Source: Haplosporangium gracile
Lineage: Eukaryota > Mortierellomycota > Mortierellomycetes > Mortierellales > Mortierellaceae
Direction: 5' to 3'
Length of the DNA: 32,217 nucleotides
Assembly: GCA_015499985.1 (NCBI GenBank)
Contig: JAAAUF010000466.1
Span: forward strand, 1-32,217
The notes under the pieces were generated by a model that was not told the origin of the DNA, searched no databases, and was given only the letters and a program-made list of their open reading frames with translations. Of this stretch, positions 1 to 10,716 are shown piece after piece. A program made the position numbers and the translations under genes. Position 1 is the first letter of the stretch. Each line of letters begins with the position of its first letter.

Positions 1-603
1 TCAAACTTGCTTATCCCCGACTATGCAATCACAACACAAGTTGGAAAGCAGCAGGTTTCGGTCCTGTTGTTGGAGGGCAAGATCGCCAGGAATACAGGAC
101 AGGGGCAGATATGGGACGATCTCACGAAACTCGGACACGAAATGAAGGCAGCGTTGGACTCGATAGTGCAGCTGCAGCCGGAGGGTGACGTTGCCGTCAT
201 TGGCGTGCTCGTTCGAGGTATGTTGTACACTGTTTTCTGTTCGCTTTGATTCTAAAATCTTTATCATCTCCTAGTCATTAATATTATCTTGGTCTTGTCG
301 AAATCCGTTCTTTCCTTTGTTTTAGAACCGCTGGTAGATTTCTATACAATGCGGATACATGCGGAGGCGACCTACATCATGCACAGGTTTGCGACCACAT
401 ACATTGCCCCAGAGGCGATAAACGTATTCCCACTTGTCCATCTGATGGAGATCTTCGAACATATCCAAGGGAAGGTCCAGCAGACGGTCACCCAGATTCG
501 TCAAGTGAAGGTTCATCCAAGCTCGAGCCCCAAGGTGCCGTTGTCGTGGCTCCGGCCATCATTCAAAAAACCGAGACGTTGTCAGATTGTCGATGGACAA
601 TAA
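1..603 (+). CDS. 3' part of a hypothetical protein with a PD-(D/E)XK nuclease-like signature
   Basis: The reading frame is open at the left edge, so the gene begins upstream. Two exons are seen, 1-217 and 326-603, joined across a 108-nt GTATGT...TTTTAG intron. The codon split by the intron becomes Glu, giving ...LVREPLVDFYTMRIHAE. The first visible residues carry Pro-Asp (P6 D7), then a hydrophobic strand ending in Glu-Gly-Lys (E25, K27). This is the spacing of a PD-(D/E)XK catalytic core. The rest is a mixed alpha/beta stretch (MHRFATTYIAPEAINVFPL) and a short basic tail. The family resembles uncharacterised proteins I associate with Mortierella-type fungi, but I cannot name it. The nuclease assignment is inference from the motif alone. 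The stop TAA overlaps an AATAAA string, which may help 3'-end formation. Confidence 0.6.
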
Positions 604-1198
604 AACAGCAGATCTGTTTATTCCTTTAGGATGGAGCTGTTAGTTTCTATGAAGCCACTTGACAGATGTTGGCAATGAAAGCAAGCGGAGATACATACTA
701 ATATTGTTGGGTAATGGTTATGAGACGTTACAGGCAACACCTACATGAACGATGATTGACAGATATGGGAGGGAGTACAAACATAAAAGGATCAAAAGCA
801 GCTATCCCTGTCCTTGTCTTGTACTGTAGACTAGGGAAAGTAAGAGGAAGTGGAATGACTTTCGTGCATGTGTGGGAATAAAAGAGCAGATGCAATGGTC
901 ATACAGCAGCAACTCTTGTCTTCAAATGGTGCTTAGTGCGTGCTGAATGGGTTGGCCGGCATGTGAATGGGAGAAATCACTTCACGTTCGGAGATGATAA
1001 ATAAGTTATCCGTGCGTTTGGTGGTACAAAGATGTTGATGCGTTTAGGCGCTGAAAACAGTGTGTACACATATTGGCACTTCTTTTCCTTTTTTTATTTT
1101 AGTACACTTGAAAAGTTGCCTATGGGCGATGCAAAGGGTGTGGGTGTGGTTTTCTCGTGTTCAAGGGATCTCGTAAATACAGCGTTGCAGGTATACAG
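604..1198. other. Intergenic, no gene seen
   Basis: Downstream flank of the left-edge gene. It is AT-rich with many stops in all frames. An AATAAA string sits at 877-882. Nothing else is supported. Confidence 0.6.
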
Positions 1199-1417
1199 TA
1201 CATTCACTCTCTGTGTTGTGTGTTCTATGCCAAAAAGGCCTCCTCTATTGAAAGACTTTTCTCGAGTACAGCATTGTGGTTGTACGCAAAGGAAAAAAAT
1301 TCAACATCGCGGGTAGACACCCACTCTTTGCTAGTAAAGAGTAAAGATGCAAAATGTCGTGTATTTCATATCAAAAACACAACAAAAATGGTCGACCTCT
1401 TGAAAGGCTATCTTTGA
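1199..1417 (+). pseudogene. Possible C-terminal remnant of a hAT-type transposase
   Basis: An open stretch without a usable ATG ends in a stop at 1415-1417. At 1241-1267 it encodes SSIERLFSS. This is followed by a Lys/Glu/Asn-rich segment, a D-x-H, and LLVKSKDAK. The order resembles the hAT C-terminal dimerisation region (S-x-x-ER-x-FS, then K-x-RN, then a Leu-rich helix). No other transposase domain is visible upstream, so at most this is a fragment. The similarity is short and could be chance. Confidence 0.3.
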
Positions 1418-1608
1418 TGATTCTCAACGAGACAGAATGAGCTCGATAACGAATCTTTTTAAGACCTTTTACATGTAATTATTATGGTTTAACAAAATGG
1501 AAGCTTGTATTTCGTTTCGATACGAAAAACTGCTTTTGGACAATACCATGGGCATGGGGTGATTTTTTTGTTCTTCAAGGATCCCTATGAACACAACGTT
1601 GATTGATA

Positions 1609-1693
1609 ACGTGCTCCACTTTGATGATCAAAGTGAAACACATGGATTTAGCACGCCTTTTTCGTACTTTTTTCAACCCCATGCTATCTCAAG
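1609..1693 (+). repeat. Left terminal inverted repeat of the MITE
   Basis: Begins ACGTGCTCCACTTTGATG and ends near a TATCTCAAG shared with the right copy. Its outer 47 bp match the right repeat exactly. The internal palindrome at 1617-1635 would let a single strand fold a terminal stem. Confidence 0.85.
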
Positions 1694-1970
1694 GTTAAAA
1701 CCAGAAACCCTTATGTTTTCCTCAACCATCATGATGGCCTGCCCTTTAGTTGCCCTAAAACTCATTTTCATTTTTAAAACATACAAAGAAACGACCAGTT
1801 CAGCTAAAAAACACTTCTTTCCATATGTTTTCTGCTGTTGTAATGTCAAAAGAGTGAGCGTTTGTGCAATACCCATAACAAAAACGTGTTGTTTTTTTCT
1901 TATTTTCATTTTTGTCATTGAACTGCCGTCATATGTCGTATAAGTCAGAGAGCATGTCCCTGGACTTAAA

Positions 1971-2055
1971 CTTGAGATAACATGGGGTTAAAAAAACACA
2001 AAAAAAGCCGTGCTAAATCCATGTGTTTCACTTTGATCATCAAAGTGGAGCACGT
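1971..2055 (-). repeat. Right terminal inverted repeat of the MITE
   Basis: Reverse complement of the left repeat. It ends GGAGCACGT followed by TA. The internal palindrome is at 2029-2047. A few substitutions lie in the inner T-rich part. Confidence 0.85.
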
Positions 2056-2263
2056 TATATCTGGTTTTTTTTTGTTGGCACATTGTAGTACATATTTACT
2101 CCACCTTTAACATTCTTTCACAAGTCTATCTCACTGCCTCACTCTCAATTTTTTCATTTGATCAGGCATTGGAGCATGGCTTTAAAAAAAGGCTCTCGCG
2201 ACGCACTAAGTCCATGTAATTTTTTCATATGGTATCTGCAAAATTCATATGGGATTTGACCCT

Positions 2264-2467
2264 GGTTCCAAAACTGTCCAAATGAGTGATCATTAGAAAA
2301 AGTCAATAGCGAGGCCAATACAAATGCCATCGATCTAAAACTTTGAGACAATGCACACCAGTATCAAGGGCTTTTACAACTGTAATATGAAGAACAATGG
2401 GACGTTCCCGCTTTTGTAGTGAGAAAAATAAGAAAAACATTCAAAACATTTGGACAGTTTTGGAACC
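2264..2467. repeat. 21-bp perfect inverted repeat pair around 162 bp
   Basis: 2264-2284 (GGTTCCAAAACTGTCCAAATG) is matched exactly in inverse orientation by 2447-2467. Outside the right copy, read outward, the sequence continues as GGGTTCCAAAACTG preceded by TACAGT, a common terminal form of Tc1-like elements. The left copy lacks that outer extension. The pair may be the ends of a small deleted element. No coding capacity lies between them. Confidence 0.6.
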
Positions 2468-2486
2468 CACTGTACATTTTCTGCAC

Positions 2487-3276
2487 TTACTGTATTTTGC
2501 TGTCAATGATCAAAGGGACAAAGTGCCTAAAATTTATTTTCACTTGGGAGGATCGAAGAGATAGGTTGAACTGATGTCGGCCGTCGGGTTGGTGTTTTCC
2601 TTTGTAGACGGTGATAACGGTTGGTGTCAAAGCATAAGCGGCGTTTCCAAGCAGATGGTCATCTCCTGAAAAATATTCCTCCTTTTTTTGGTACAATAGC
2701 ATGTCTTTGTATGTAACCGAGTCGTGTCTGGTGCCAACGTATCCCGTGTAGAAAAAGGTAAAAACGCCCCGATGTTGGCAAACGCCGGTGGCACCCATGG
2801 AAAGTTGCTCTTCCGTGTGGTGAAGGTGTTTGTGTCGAAGGTAGGCGCTCGGAATAAGGGATCATCGTGTCATCAACAGCCCCAATCGCATGACGGAAAC
2901 GTTCTTTGCCCAGTCGTTGTTTGACCTTGATTTTCTCTTGCTCGCTGGGCCACTTGACATAGGCATCTTTAAGGGAACACAGTGCACTCGCGCATCGCCT
3001 GGTAAAGCGGCCGACCGACCCGACAGAGACACCAAGTTGTCGTCCTACGGCAGCCCGCGAGGACAGGGATCCATCATGACAGAAACGATGGAATGCAACC
3101 TTCAGCTGGTCCATCGCAGGCTTTTGTGGTTTCTTCCCTCGACTTTTAAATACGGTGGCATCCTTGATGAGTTCGACGATGAAATGAAACTGGGCCTTGT
3201 TCATTCGGGAAGTGTCCTTGAAGTAGCCTTTGTCTTTGCCTGGCAGCACCTTAGTGCGGTAGAGGCTATAGAGCAC
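2487..3276 (-). pseudogene. Broken Harbinger-type (DDE_Tnp_4) transposase
   Basis: Read on the minus strand, an N-terminal part (FKDTSRMNKAQFHFIVELIK, then SLSSRAAVGRQLGVSVGSV, an HTH-like segment) leads into GAVDDTMIPY. This is the first catalytic Asp block of Harbinger-like nucleases. Later blocks lie in another frame: FFYTGYVGTRHDS holds the second Asp, and LLGNAAYALTP is the usual LLGDAAY block with Asp replaced by Asn. At least two frameshifts are needed, near 2850 and near 2795. The final Glu region is shortened: SSQVKINFRHFVPL lacks the usual EHAFG. No in-frame ATG precedes the N-terminal part. The copy is clearly dead. I could not identify its terminal repeats. Confidence 0.85.
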
Positions 3277-3306
3277 TGCAACAGATTAGGTTCAAAGTCC
3301 ATCTAG

Positions 3307-4318
3307 TTAGTTATTCCTTGTCACTCTGACTCTTTACCTAGAAACCTAGCAACTCCCCTGTATACATAGCTGTATCATAGTAATAACATCGATCATTATT
3401 GCTCCAACCTTCGTTATTCACTCATACTACCTATGACTATTGCAAGCACACGCTTGTACTTCGACTTAACAAGATATCGAGCTGTCTTGACTTGGTTACG
3501 GAGCTTTAGAAGTCCCTGGAAAAGTAGTGGGTATGGAAGCAAGACGGGGCGGCGTTAGTAGGCTATCTTCAAGTGGTACTCCATGATATCATCCAGGTGC
3601 TTGAGCCATCTCCTACGAGGAGACGGTTTGCCACGCAGAGGATTGCGGTGTTCGGCATTCCTTCTCGCTTTTCTCGGAATAAAGTGAGTATGGAGGGTAT
3701 GGAGGGTATGGGGGGTAGGTGTGTGATGGGGGACGGGTCGTGAGGTAACAAAGAGACCTTGAGTTTTTTTTTGCATACCTTTTAAGAAAATCAACCCTTA
3801 GTATCCAAAAAGTCTGTCCTTTCTTAAAATTTTGAAACGATTTAAGAAAAAACGGAGGTTAATGTGTCTACTTTCTACTACACTTCAATTCAATTAGCAC
3901 AATAGCAAAAACAGAAACAACGCTGACAATAATAACAAAAACAAGTAGCACAGCAAATGAACAATGGCTGGCGCCATCTATCCACCTCAATCTAAAGATC
4001 GCTCTCTAACATAAAGTTCCCATTCCTGGGTGAGTTCTCCATCGAGTAAGCATCTCGACAAAGATCAACCCCCTTTGTCTTCCCTTTACTCCTTTCCTTC
4101 GTGCCCACCCTCCCTATCCGAGGTACATATTGCTCTTCCTTCATAGCCCCAAAGTTTCAAAATGGCGAGCAGTATTTCTAGGTTTAATACAGTTCAAATA
4201 CCGCGGGAAAAGACGCGGCTTTGTCAACAGACACATGGCGTGTTCCTCATTTCTTCCAGCAAGGTAGCCTTTAAATTACTATCAATGGACGCTCAGGGGG
4301 ATGTTTTTTGTGCAAGGT
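3307..4318. other. Intergenic, no gene seen
   Basis: Between the dead transposase and the arrestin gene. It contains a short imperfect GGGTATGGA repeat (about 3690-3716) and A-rich and CT-rich stretches. Reading frames here are short and without domain-like sequence. Confidence 0.6.
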
Positions 4319-4324
4319 TTTATT
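4319..4324 (-). terminator. Putative poly(A) signal of the arrestin gene
   Basis: AATAAA on the minus strand, 54 nt past the stop codon of the arrestin-like gene. Confidence 0.5.
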
Positions 4325-4377
4325 CATAAAGCATAGTTAAAAATCACATCCAGCTGCAGGACCTTCTTCTAGTCGAT

Positions 4378-7300
4378 TTACTCGTCTTGGGAGGCGTTGG
4401 CACGTAAATGTTGCTGAAGACATGCACTTGTTAAAGGCAAAAAAGAAGGTCCATGCGATGGCGACTGAGGATGGTAAAGCCGTTGTTGTTGCTTCTGTTG
4501 TTGCAGGAGAGGACGGACGTGATGATGTGCTGTTGGACTGGAATTATCCTTACAGCGCTTCAATCCAGCAAAAGCAAGTGACGAGGACTCCGTTGCAAAG
4601 TCATCCATTCTTTTCCGCAATGGCTCGGATCCTGCTGACGCTGTCATACTGACAAGACTACCAAAGGTCCCTGTGCTTTCCAAAGGATCCATTGAGTGTC
4701 GGGGGTCACCAGAAGAGTCAGTGACAATGTTTTTGACTGTGGTTGTTGCCGTCGAGGTAACATTGGCAGGGCCATTGAATTGGTTTGTTGATGACCTTGG
4801 CGCATTGTTGGCCGACTGTACGTCTGACGATGTATCATTGGAATGGCGAGAGCCAGTTGGTATGGTAGAGTTGATAGTAGAGTTGATAGTAGAGTTGATA
4901 GTAGAGTTGTCGGTTGTCCTGAATGCGTTGGTGACCTTGCCTCGATCGTCGATCTGGATGACAATTGTAATAGGCACCCGGATGACAAAATCCTTCAACT
5001 TCTGCACTGTCACTCGACGTTGAGTTGCAACTGGAGGATGGTCTGCTGAATGATGTTGCTGTGCAGAAGCGGATGTGAATGATGTTCCGACAATATTCCC
5101 GAGTCCTGCAGCCGATGCTTTCTTCTTGAGTGCTCCAATGGCACCGGCAACAAGACCTCCAGAGCGACTGCAGTTGTCAATCAGAGTCGGTGGTGTACGA
5201 TCACTGACATTACTGACACCGCTCAACGCGCTAGATGCATGGGTTTGAGAAAGAGTTGACTGTGTCCCTCCCCCTGTTGCTATATTGCTGGTGCTGTTGC
5301 CGCTTGTCGTGCTTCGGACAGTTCCCAACGACTCTTTCGAGCCTCTCCTCTCATACATCATTCCAAACCGCTCCAAACCAGGTTCTGTCCCGTATTCCGA
5401 TGTCAAACCGGCGCCGAAAGAATTTTTGGTGCTAGGGGGAGTCACTGGAGAAAAGGATGCTCCTCTGCTGCCATGGTGCTGAGCAGCTGTTGCCAAAGGC
5501 GATGATAATCCTGCTGGACTCATTTGCAAAGAGGCGCCGCCGGCTGCAGGTCGGTCGAATGCCAGCGATAGATCCTGTCGGTCCCTCGCCTCCTGCAGTT
5601 GCTGCTCCTCGATAGCCTCCAAATCGATATCCTCCTGTTCAGGCTCACCCTCGTACTCAAGCATGTCAAGCGACAAACGAAAGCTGAGATAGTGCTTCAC
5701 CTCGATTCTCGCCTTGACCGGTGGGCCACTTGGAATGGTGGTAGCAGTGGGTCCACCGCCACGACTGACGGTCTCCATCATCTCGTACACCGTCGGCTGA
5801 GACGGATAGTCAAATTCTGAACCAAAACCAATGCCAGACTCTGCCCCCGTGTTTCTTGGCAAAGAATAGTCGTATGCAGATGATGCAATGGGCGAGGGAG
5901 TCTCTAAGGAGGGCCACGAGAACGTCTGTCGCAGACGAGGGTTGTCCAAAGGCACAGGAACAAGAAGCATGAACGGCTGATTGCACTGAGTGTGTGCTGC
6001 AGGTGACAAGTCAAGTGACAAGGCATGAGAGAGGGGTTGTGGAATAGTCGAGTGTAAAATCGAGCAATTGGATCCCTTGCGGCTAATCCAAGGTTTCAAA
6101 GATTCCGTAGGACCGTGGCCAGAGGTGTGGACGGAGCTACGATGGCCCGCCTTCAGGAAGAAAGAATGCGGTCCTGATGATTCTTCGTCCTGTATATTGT
6201 TCTCTCGGATTCCCGATTGCTGCAGTGACTGGAGATGAAAGTCGCCAAGTAGACTCGATGTTATGGACTCAGAGAAGATCGATGAGTGCTGTTGAGCTGC
6301 TGCTTGGCGTTGTCGGTCCTTCTCATGCTCCTTTTCGGAGTACGAGTACACAGGCGCAAGCTGTACTTTGAAGGAGCGCGATGGCGCCTCATCTGTAGGT
6401 ATCCTATGTACGCGTCAATGGTATAAATATTGTGAGCGGTTCTCTTTCAATAGCCAGCACGACTGGATCGTCACATCACGTACAGAATCCTAAATGTATA
6501 GGTGTTACCTGCAGCTTTCTTTTTGCCAAAACTCGCATTTGACCTTGCGAACGCGAATCTCCTTTCTCCATCCCTTACTCTGTATTGGTTTTAGTGGGTC
6601 GTGTACTTCAACAACTCCTTGCTGCTTGCCTTTATCATCGGTCCTGTCATCTGAACATGGGTACGCCGTCACTATCTCCATCATGTCATCTGATCCGTGC
6701 TCCTCTATTGCAAACCGAGAAGGTGAGGCAGCGTCGATGTCAGCCTGATGGCTCAAATCTCTTGTTCTGCTGGGTCCTTGAGAAATCGGTTCATTCGTGG
6801 CGCCATGAGGTGTTGCAGCAGTGTCGGGATCAGCAGAAAATCTGGGGACTGGTATCGTTGCGGATTCTGCAAACTCGTAGCGTCGTCTGAGAGACTTGTT
6901 CCTATTGATGTCCTGCTGAGTGACCTTACGAATAGTAAGAGCGGCCTGGAAGTTGCGAGGGTACCAATCCTCCTGTTGATGATGATGGTCCTTGCTATTG
7001 CGGCGACTGTGTCCTGACACAAACTTGTCGCCAAAAATATTGCTGGCGGTCGATGCTAAAGTGTTACTGGATCCTTTGATCGGGACCAATCCTCCTGCCT
7101 TGTTACTTGGCACCAGCTGTGACGACTGAGCGTAGCCTGGAATAGGTACCATAGACGGAACTTGGATCTGCACTTGGATCCTAGCTCCTGGGATGATCGC
7201 CTTGAGTCTTCGAGTGCTCGGCAATGTCGGCAGCGACATCAATGGCTGGGGCAGAAAAAAGGCAGGGCTAGATGACGTCTTTGGCGGAGGTCGGCTGAAG

Positions 7301-10300
7301 TACAGCTTGAGTGTCTTGCGAGTAAGGAATGGGATAGGTTCTGGAATGGATGATAATCGAATGGTAGACCAGGTAGCAGAAGCCGCAGCGTTAAACGCTG
7401 CAGGAATTTGGTCCGCAGCCGCATTTGAGGAACCTCCCGAATCGTCAGCGCTCTCCGCTTGTCGGTCATGATCCGCAACGCCTTGAGCCTGTTTTCCTTG
7501 TCTCGAATCGGAGTAATGGCCAAGGTGTGTCTCCGCCACTCTGGCTACTTCAGCAGCCTTCACAGCCGCAGAGGCGGCGACAGCGGCAGCAGCTTCGGCA
7601 GCTTCTTGGGTCTTGCGGATGCTGTTTTGAATGTACTGTTCGTGCAGGGACGGTATGTTGAAGTCGCCCATCCCGGCGGTACTCTTGGTTTTGTTTCCAA
7701 CACGCAGCTTTCCAAATGCCTGAGCAATCGATTTCGCCTTCTTTGTCGATGCTAGGCGTTAAAAAGATAGATGAATAATATAGGACAACATTAAGAAAAG
7801 TACAACGTATGGTTGTGGCATCAAAGGTGTTCTTTACCTCCGAATCCTTTGAGCAGCTTGCTGGAGCCTGAAGGGCTCTTGGACACTCTGGTTCGCCCGT
7901 GGTCCATGTTATTCGTTCCTGTAATAGTGCTCGAGGCGTTGGTGGTCATGATGGTATTGTAATTAGGAATAACGTTGCCATCCTTGTCAACATCGTCCCA
8001 TCGAAAGAGACACTTGGCCTCTAGCTCGTACCAGACCATACCCATGGACCCTTCAAAGCTCTCTGGACGCATCTCGTTCCTGGTGACTGGGAGAAGCCAC
8101 TCCCATCTCCACTCATCCATCGCCATGACTTGAGTCGCTGCGGTGTCGGGATGACTTCCAGTCTTGACGGCCAGTCGTTCCCTGCCAGTCAAATGAGAGC
8201 GTTGGTTGCACTGACTGTCCGAAGCAGAGCGTTCTGTCGGAGGTATTACGGATTGAATATGCGGAGCGTCTGAGGTATTGGAATCGTCTCCGTGGACTGT
8301 TGATATTGCTGCTGTAGCTGACCTCGATCCTAGTGGTGCTGCCAATGCTGCTGCCGCAATCGCTGCTGCCGGCGAAATTCCCTTGGCCATCCTAGAACCG
8401 AACACCTCCGCATCTCCCTCTTCGACTTGTCGATCTTGGAATGGAATCATCATCTTCTTGTCCCAAACAGTTTGAGCCCAATGATGACTTTCGACCTCAA
8501 ATGAGAAAAGGTCGTGGCGTGTCCATGCAATGGACTCCTTGAGGCGCAGGTGCAGTGCCAGGGAGACAAAGTGAAACTTCTTGCCAGGTCGCCGAGGGAT
8601 ATGGAGAATCAATCGTCCAGACACAGAGGGTTGCTCCGTTGAGATCTCGGTTTGGTGTAGCTGGAAGACAATCGAGGGAACCGAGGGTCCAGTCAGGCGA
8701 AAGGATCTTTGACCAGAAGTGAGCGTACTGTTTGGATCCTTGATGTCACTACCAATTTTTTTTGCTAAGGACCCTTTTGCCTTCCAGTCAGTCTTTTTGT
8801 GGTGATCCTTGCCTAGGTACCCAAGTCGTGTTTTCCATATTGGTGCAGTTGTTTCTTTTGCGCGCGGCTGAAAGATATCCTTTTGTCGACTCAGTCGCTG
8901 GAGCTGCCGGGGTGAGAGGAGGGACTGTCGTCTGGGTCGCTCTCCAGATGAGGTTAAGAGCTCTGGCTGCGATGTAAAAGACTCCGACAGTAGTGAATCG
9001 CGCTCTTCTTGCAAGGCCTCTCGTGCTATAATCTCGCTTTCCTTGTCCGGGCCATAGTGCAAAGGGCACGTTGGCGAGTGTTGTGACGGTAGCCAGTCGC
9101 AAGACAGCTCTTGCTCTAGTTTGGGCGCAGAGATGTACTCGGAAAATCGGTTGGTCGTAGCCAGTGGGCTGTCGAATGCCGAGAGTGACACGACCTCGAA
9201 GGAGCCGAAGGACTTTGGCGAGGATGGCAAGCTGCGCGAGCGTCGGAGGTGCTGGAACTGAAGCTCGTCCTCGTCGATCGCCAAAAGACTAGTTTGAATT
9301 GAGACGGGTGGAGTGTGAACAAAAGAAACTGGGAAGGGTTGTTGAGATAATGATCTGGGTCGATGCGTTTGGGCTACTGGAGATGAGTCTACTGAGGATG
9401 ATGCAGAGGATGAGGAGGATGTTGGGTTACGCGATCCTGTGATGGTCGCGACAATATTGTCGTGAGGCTCAAATCCACTGAGCTGAAGAATAAAGTCTGA
9501 TTCATCTACACTAGTGCTGACTTCTTCACTCGGGACAGGCATAGCTGGAGAGGAGCCTTCTTCGGAGTGAGATACCACCGGAGCTTCTGCCTTTTGAACG
9601 CGGGCAGTGTTGCAGGAGATAGACGCTTCGGCCGATGAGACAGTCGATATCGATTCAATGGATCCTCGTCGAAAGCCTCGGGGATGGCTGCGTGTTAGGA
9701 TTAAGATCGTACCTCTCTCGCCTGCTTCCTCTTCATCCTCCGAGTACAAATAGCTGTGGGTCGGGCTGATGGTCGGTGTCGACAGCTTGGCCGGAGCGTT
9801 CAATATTGGAACAGTGAGCTGTTGAGGTCCATGCTGCACTAGGCTTGCCTGATGGGGTTTGTGATGGCCACCTAGGAATGTTATTCCCTGAATAGAGTCA
9901 TTATTGTTGTTGATGTGCTCTTGTTTTTCAAATAAAGGCGCAGTGCCTGGGCCTTGATTGGACTCCTCCTTGTCGTCCTTCACCACGGCAAGATGTGCTT
10001 TCTCATCCAGTACTGCCAAGATCTGTGCAGAATTGTTGACAAGGTCGTCAGCCTCATGCGTATGGATACTGGAGGCTGTTGTGGTCGAAGCACTAGTGTC
10101 AATTATCTTATGGTACAATTGCCGGTGAGGCGAGTTTTCGGCTACTGCCAAGGTATGGACAACAGTATCGAGTAGAGTCGAAGAGGGTTTGTCATTGGTA
10201 TCGACTGGACCTTTGATAGGTGTTTCTGGCGGAGGCGGAGAAAGGGGACCCTCGGGTGTCAAGTGAGGCAAGTCGCCTTGGCCAGTGTGCGTTGAGGTTC

Positions 10301-10313
10301 GTCCTTTTGTCAT
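4378..10313 (-). CDS. Very long arrestin-domain protein (alpha-arrestin-like), 1914 aa
   Basis: Three exons, 10313-7838, 7751-6509 and 6403-4378, are separated by introns of 86 nt (GTAAAG...GCCTAG) and 105 nt (GTAACA...ACATAG). The spliced frame is open throughout, starting at the ATG at 10313 and ending in TAA. The arrestin N-fold lies near residues 535-790 (IVFQLHQTEISTEQPSVSGRL, RRPGKKFHFVSLALHLRLKE, TVWDKKMMIPF, WEWLLPV). C-fold strands are scattered over about 950-1490: RRLKAIIPGARIQVQIQVP, NFQAALTIRKVT, FMLLVPVPLD and VKARIEVKHYLSFRLSL. Ser-rich, presumably disordered inserts separate them. Alpha-arrestins usually recruit Rsp5-type ubiquitin ligases to permeases. I saw no clear PPxY motif, so that role is inferred from the fold only. 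Most fungal arrestins are far shorter. Residues 1-530 are low complexity. Confidence 0.75.
4866..4910 (-). repeat. 12-bp coding minisatellite (four NSTI units)
   Basis: Near-identical 12-bp units inside exon 3 of the arrestin gene encode Asn-Ser-Thr-Ile four times in a row. The in-frame unit length means copy-number change would not break the protein. Confidence 0.85.
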
Positions 10314-10327
10314 GATTCTGAGGAGGC

Positions 10328-10430
10328 ACTACATAGAAAAAGAGTAAGAGTCGTTTAGTCTCCTTCCCAAAGTCACTCTTATTCAGGGAGCAAACAAATG
10401 GAAGGAACTGTTCGCAGGCGTTGTCATACC
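10328..10430 (-). promoter_or_regulatory. Likely 5' UTR intron of the arrestin gene
   Basis: On the minus strand a GTATGA donor (first base 10429, after CCCGATAG) and a CTATGTAG acceptor (last base 10329) bound 101 nt. The acceptor is 15 nt upstream of the start codon. This would place an intron in the leader. It is inferred from splice signals only. Confidence 0.4.
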
Positions 10431-10716
10431 TATCGGGCTCTGTCAGAAGATGGGAAAATTATATCCAGAGTTGTTCACAGAGGTTGTAGATGCCGAGAGA
10501 GTTGTTGCATAGAATAGTGGTTCGAGTTATTTCTGCTGTGCGGTGATTCTCCTTGAGAATGGAAAAAGGCCGTCGTGAGAGGAGAAGTCAGTTCAGAAAC
10601 GGTGCCAAAGCGTAGAAGGATATTGATTGTTCAACGAGGCAGATGAAGAAGAGTGGATTAAGGGATAAAGGTACGTTAGGTCAGCAAGAAGTGCCGTTGT
10701 ACTAAAGAATTGGGAT

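Larger units (their letters stand above)
1609..2055. mobile_element. MITE with long palindromic terminal inverted repeats (Tc1/mariner-like TA target)
   Basis: The ends are inverted copies: 1609-1693 on the left and 1971-2055 on the right. They are identical over the outer 47 bp and then diverge gradually. Both are immediately flanked by TA (1607-1608 and 2056-2057), the target duplication of Tc1/mariner elements. The element is 447 bp with an AT-rich interior and no transposase, so it is non-autonomous. Each terminal repeat contains its own near-perfect hairpin of 9-bp arms around one base (1617-1635 and 2029-2047). Assignment to Tc1/mariner rests only on the TA duplication. Confidence 0.85.

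Noticed and set aside
1587..1943. Open frame of 118 codons inside the MITE
   Set aside because: It starts outside the element, runs through the terminal repeat and AT-rich core, and has no domain-like sequence. It is a by-product of the repeat.
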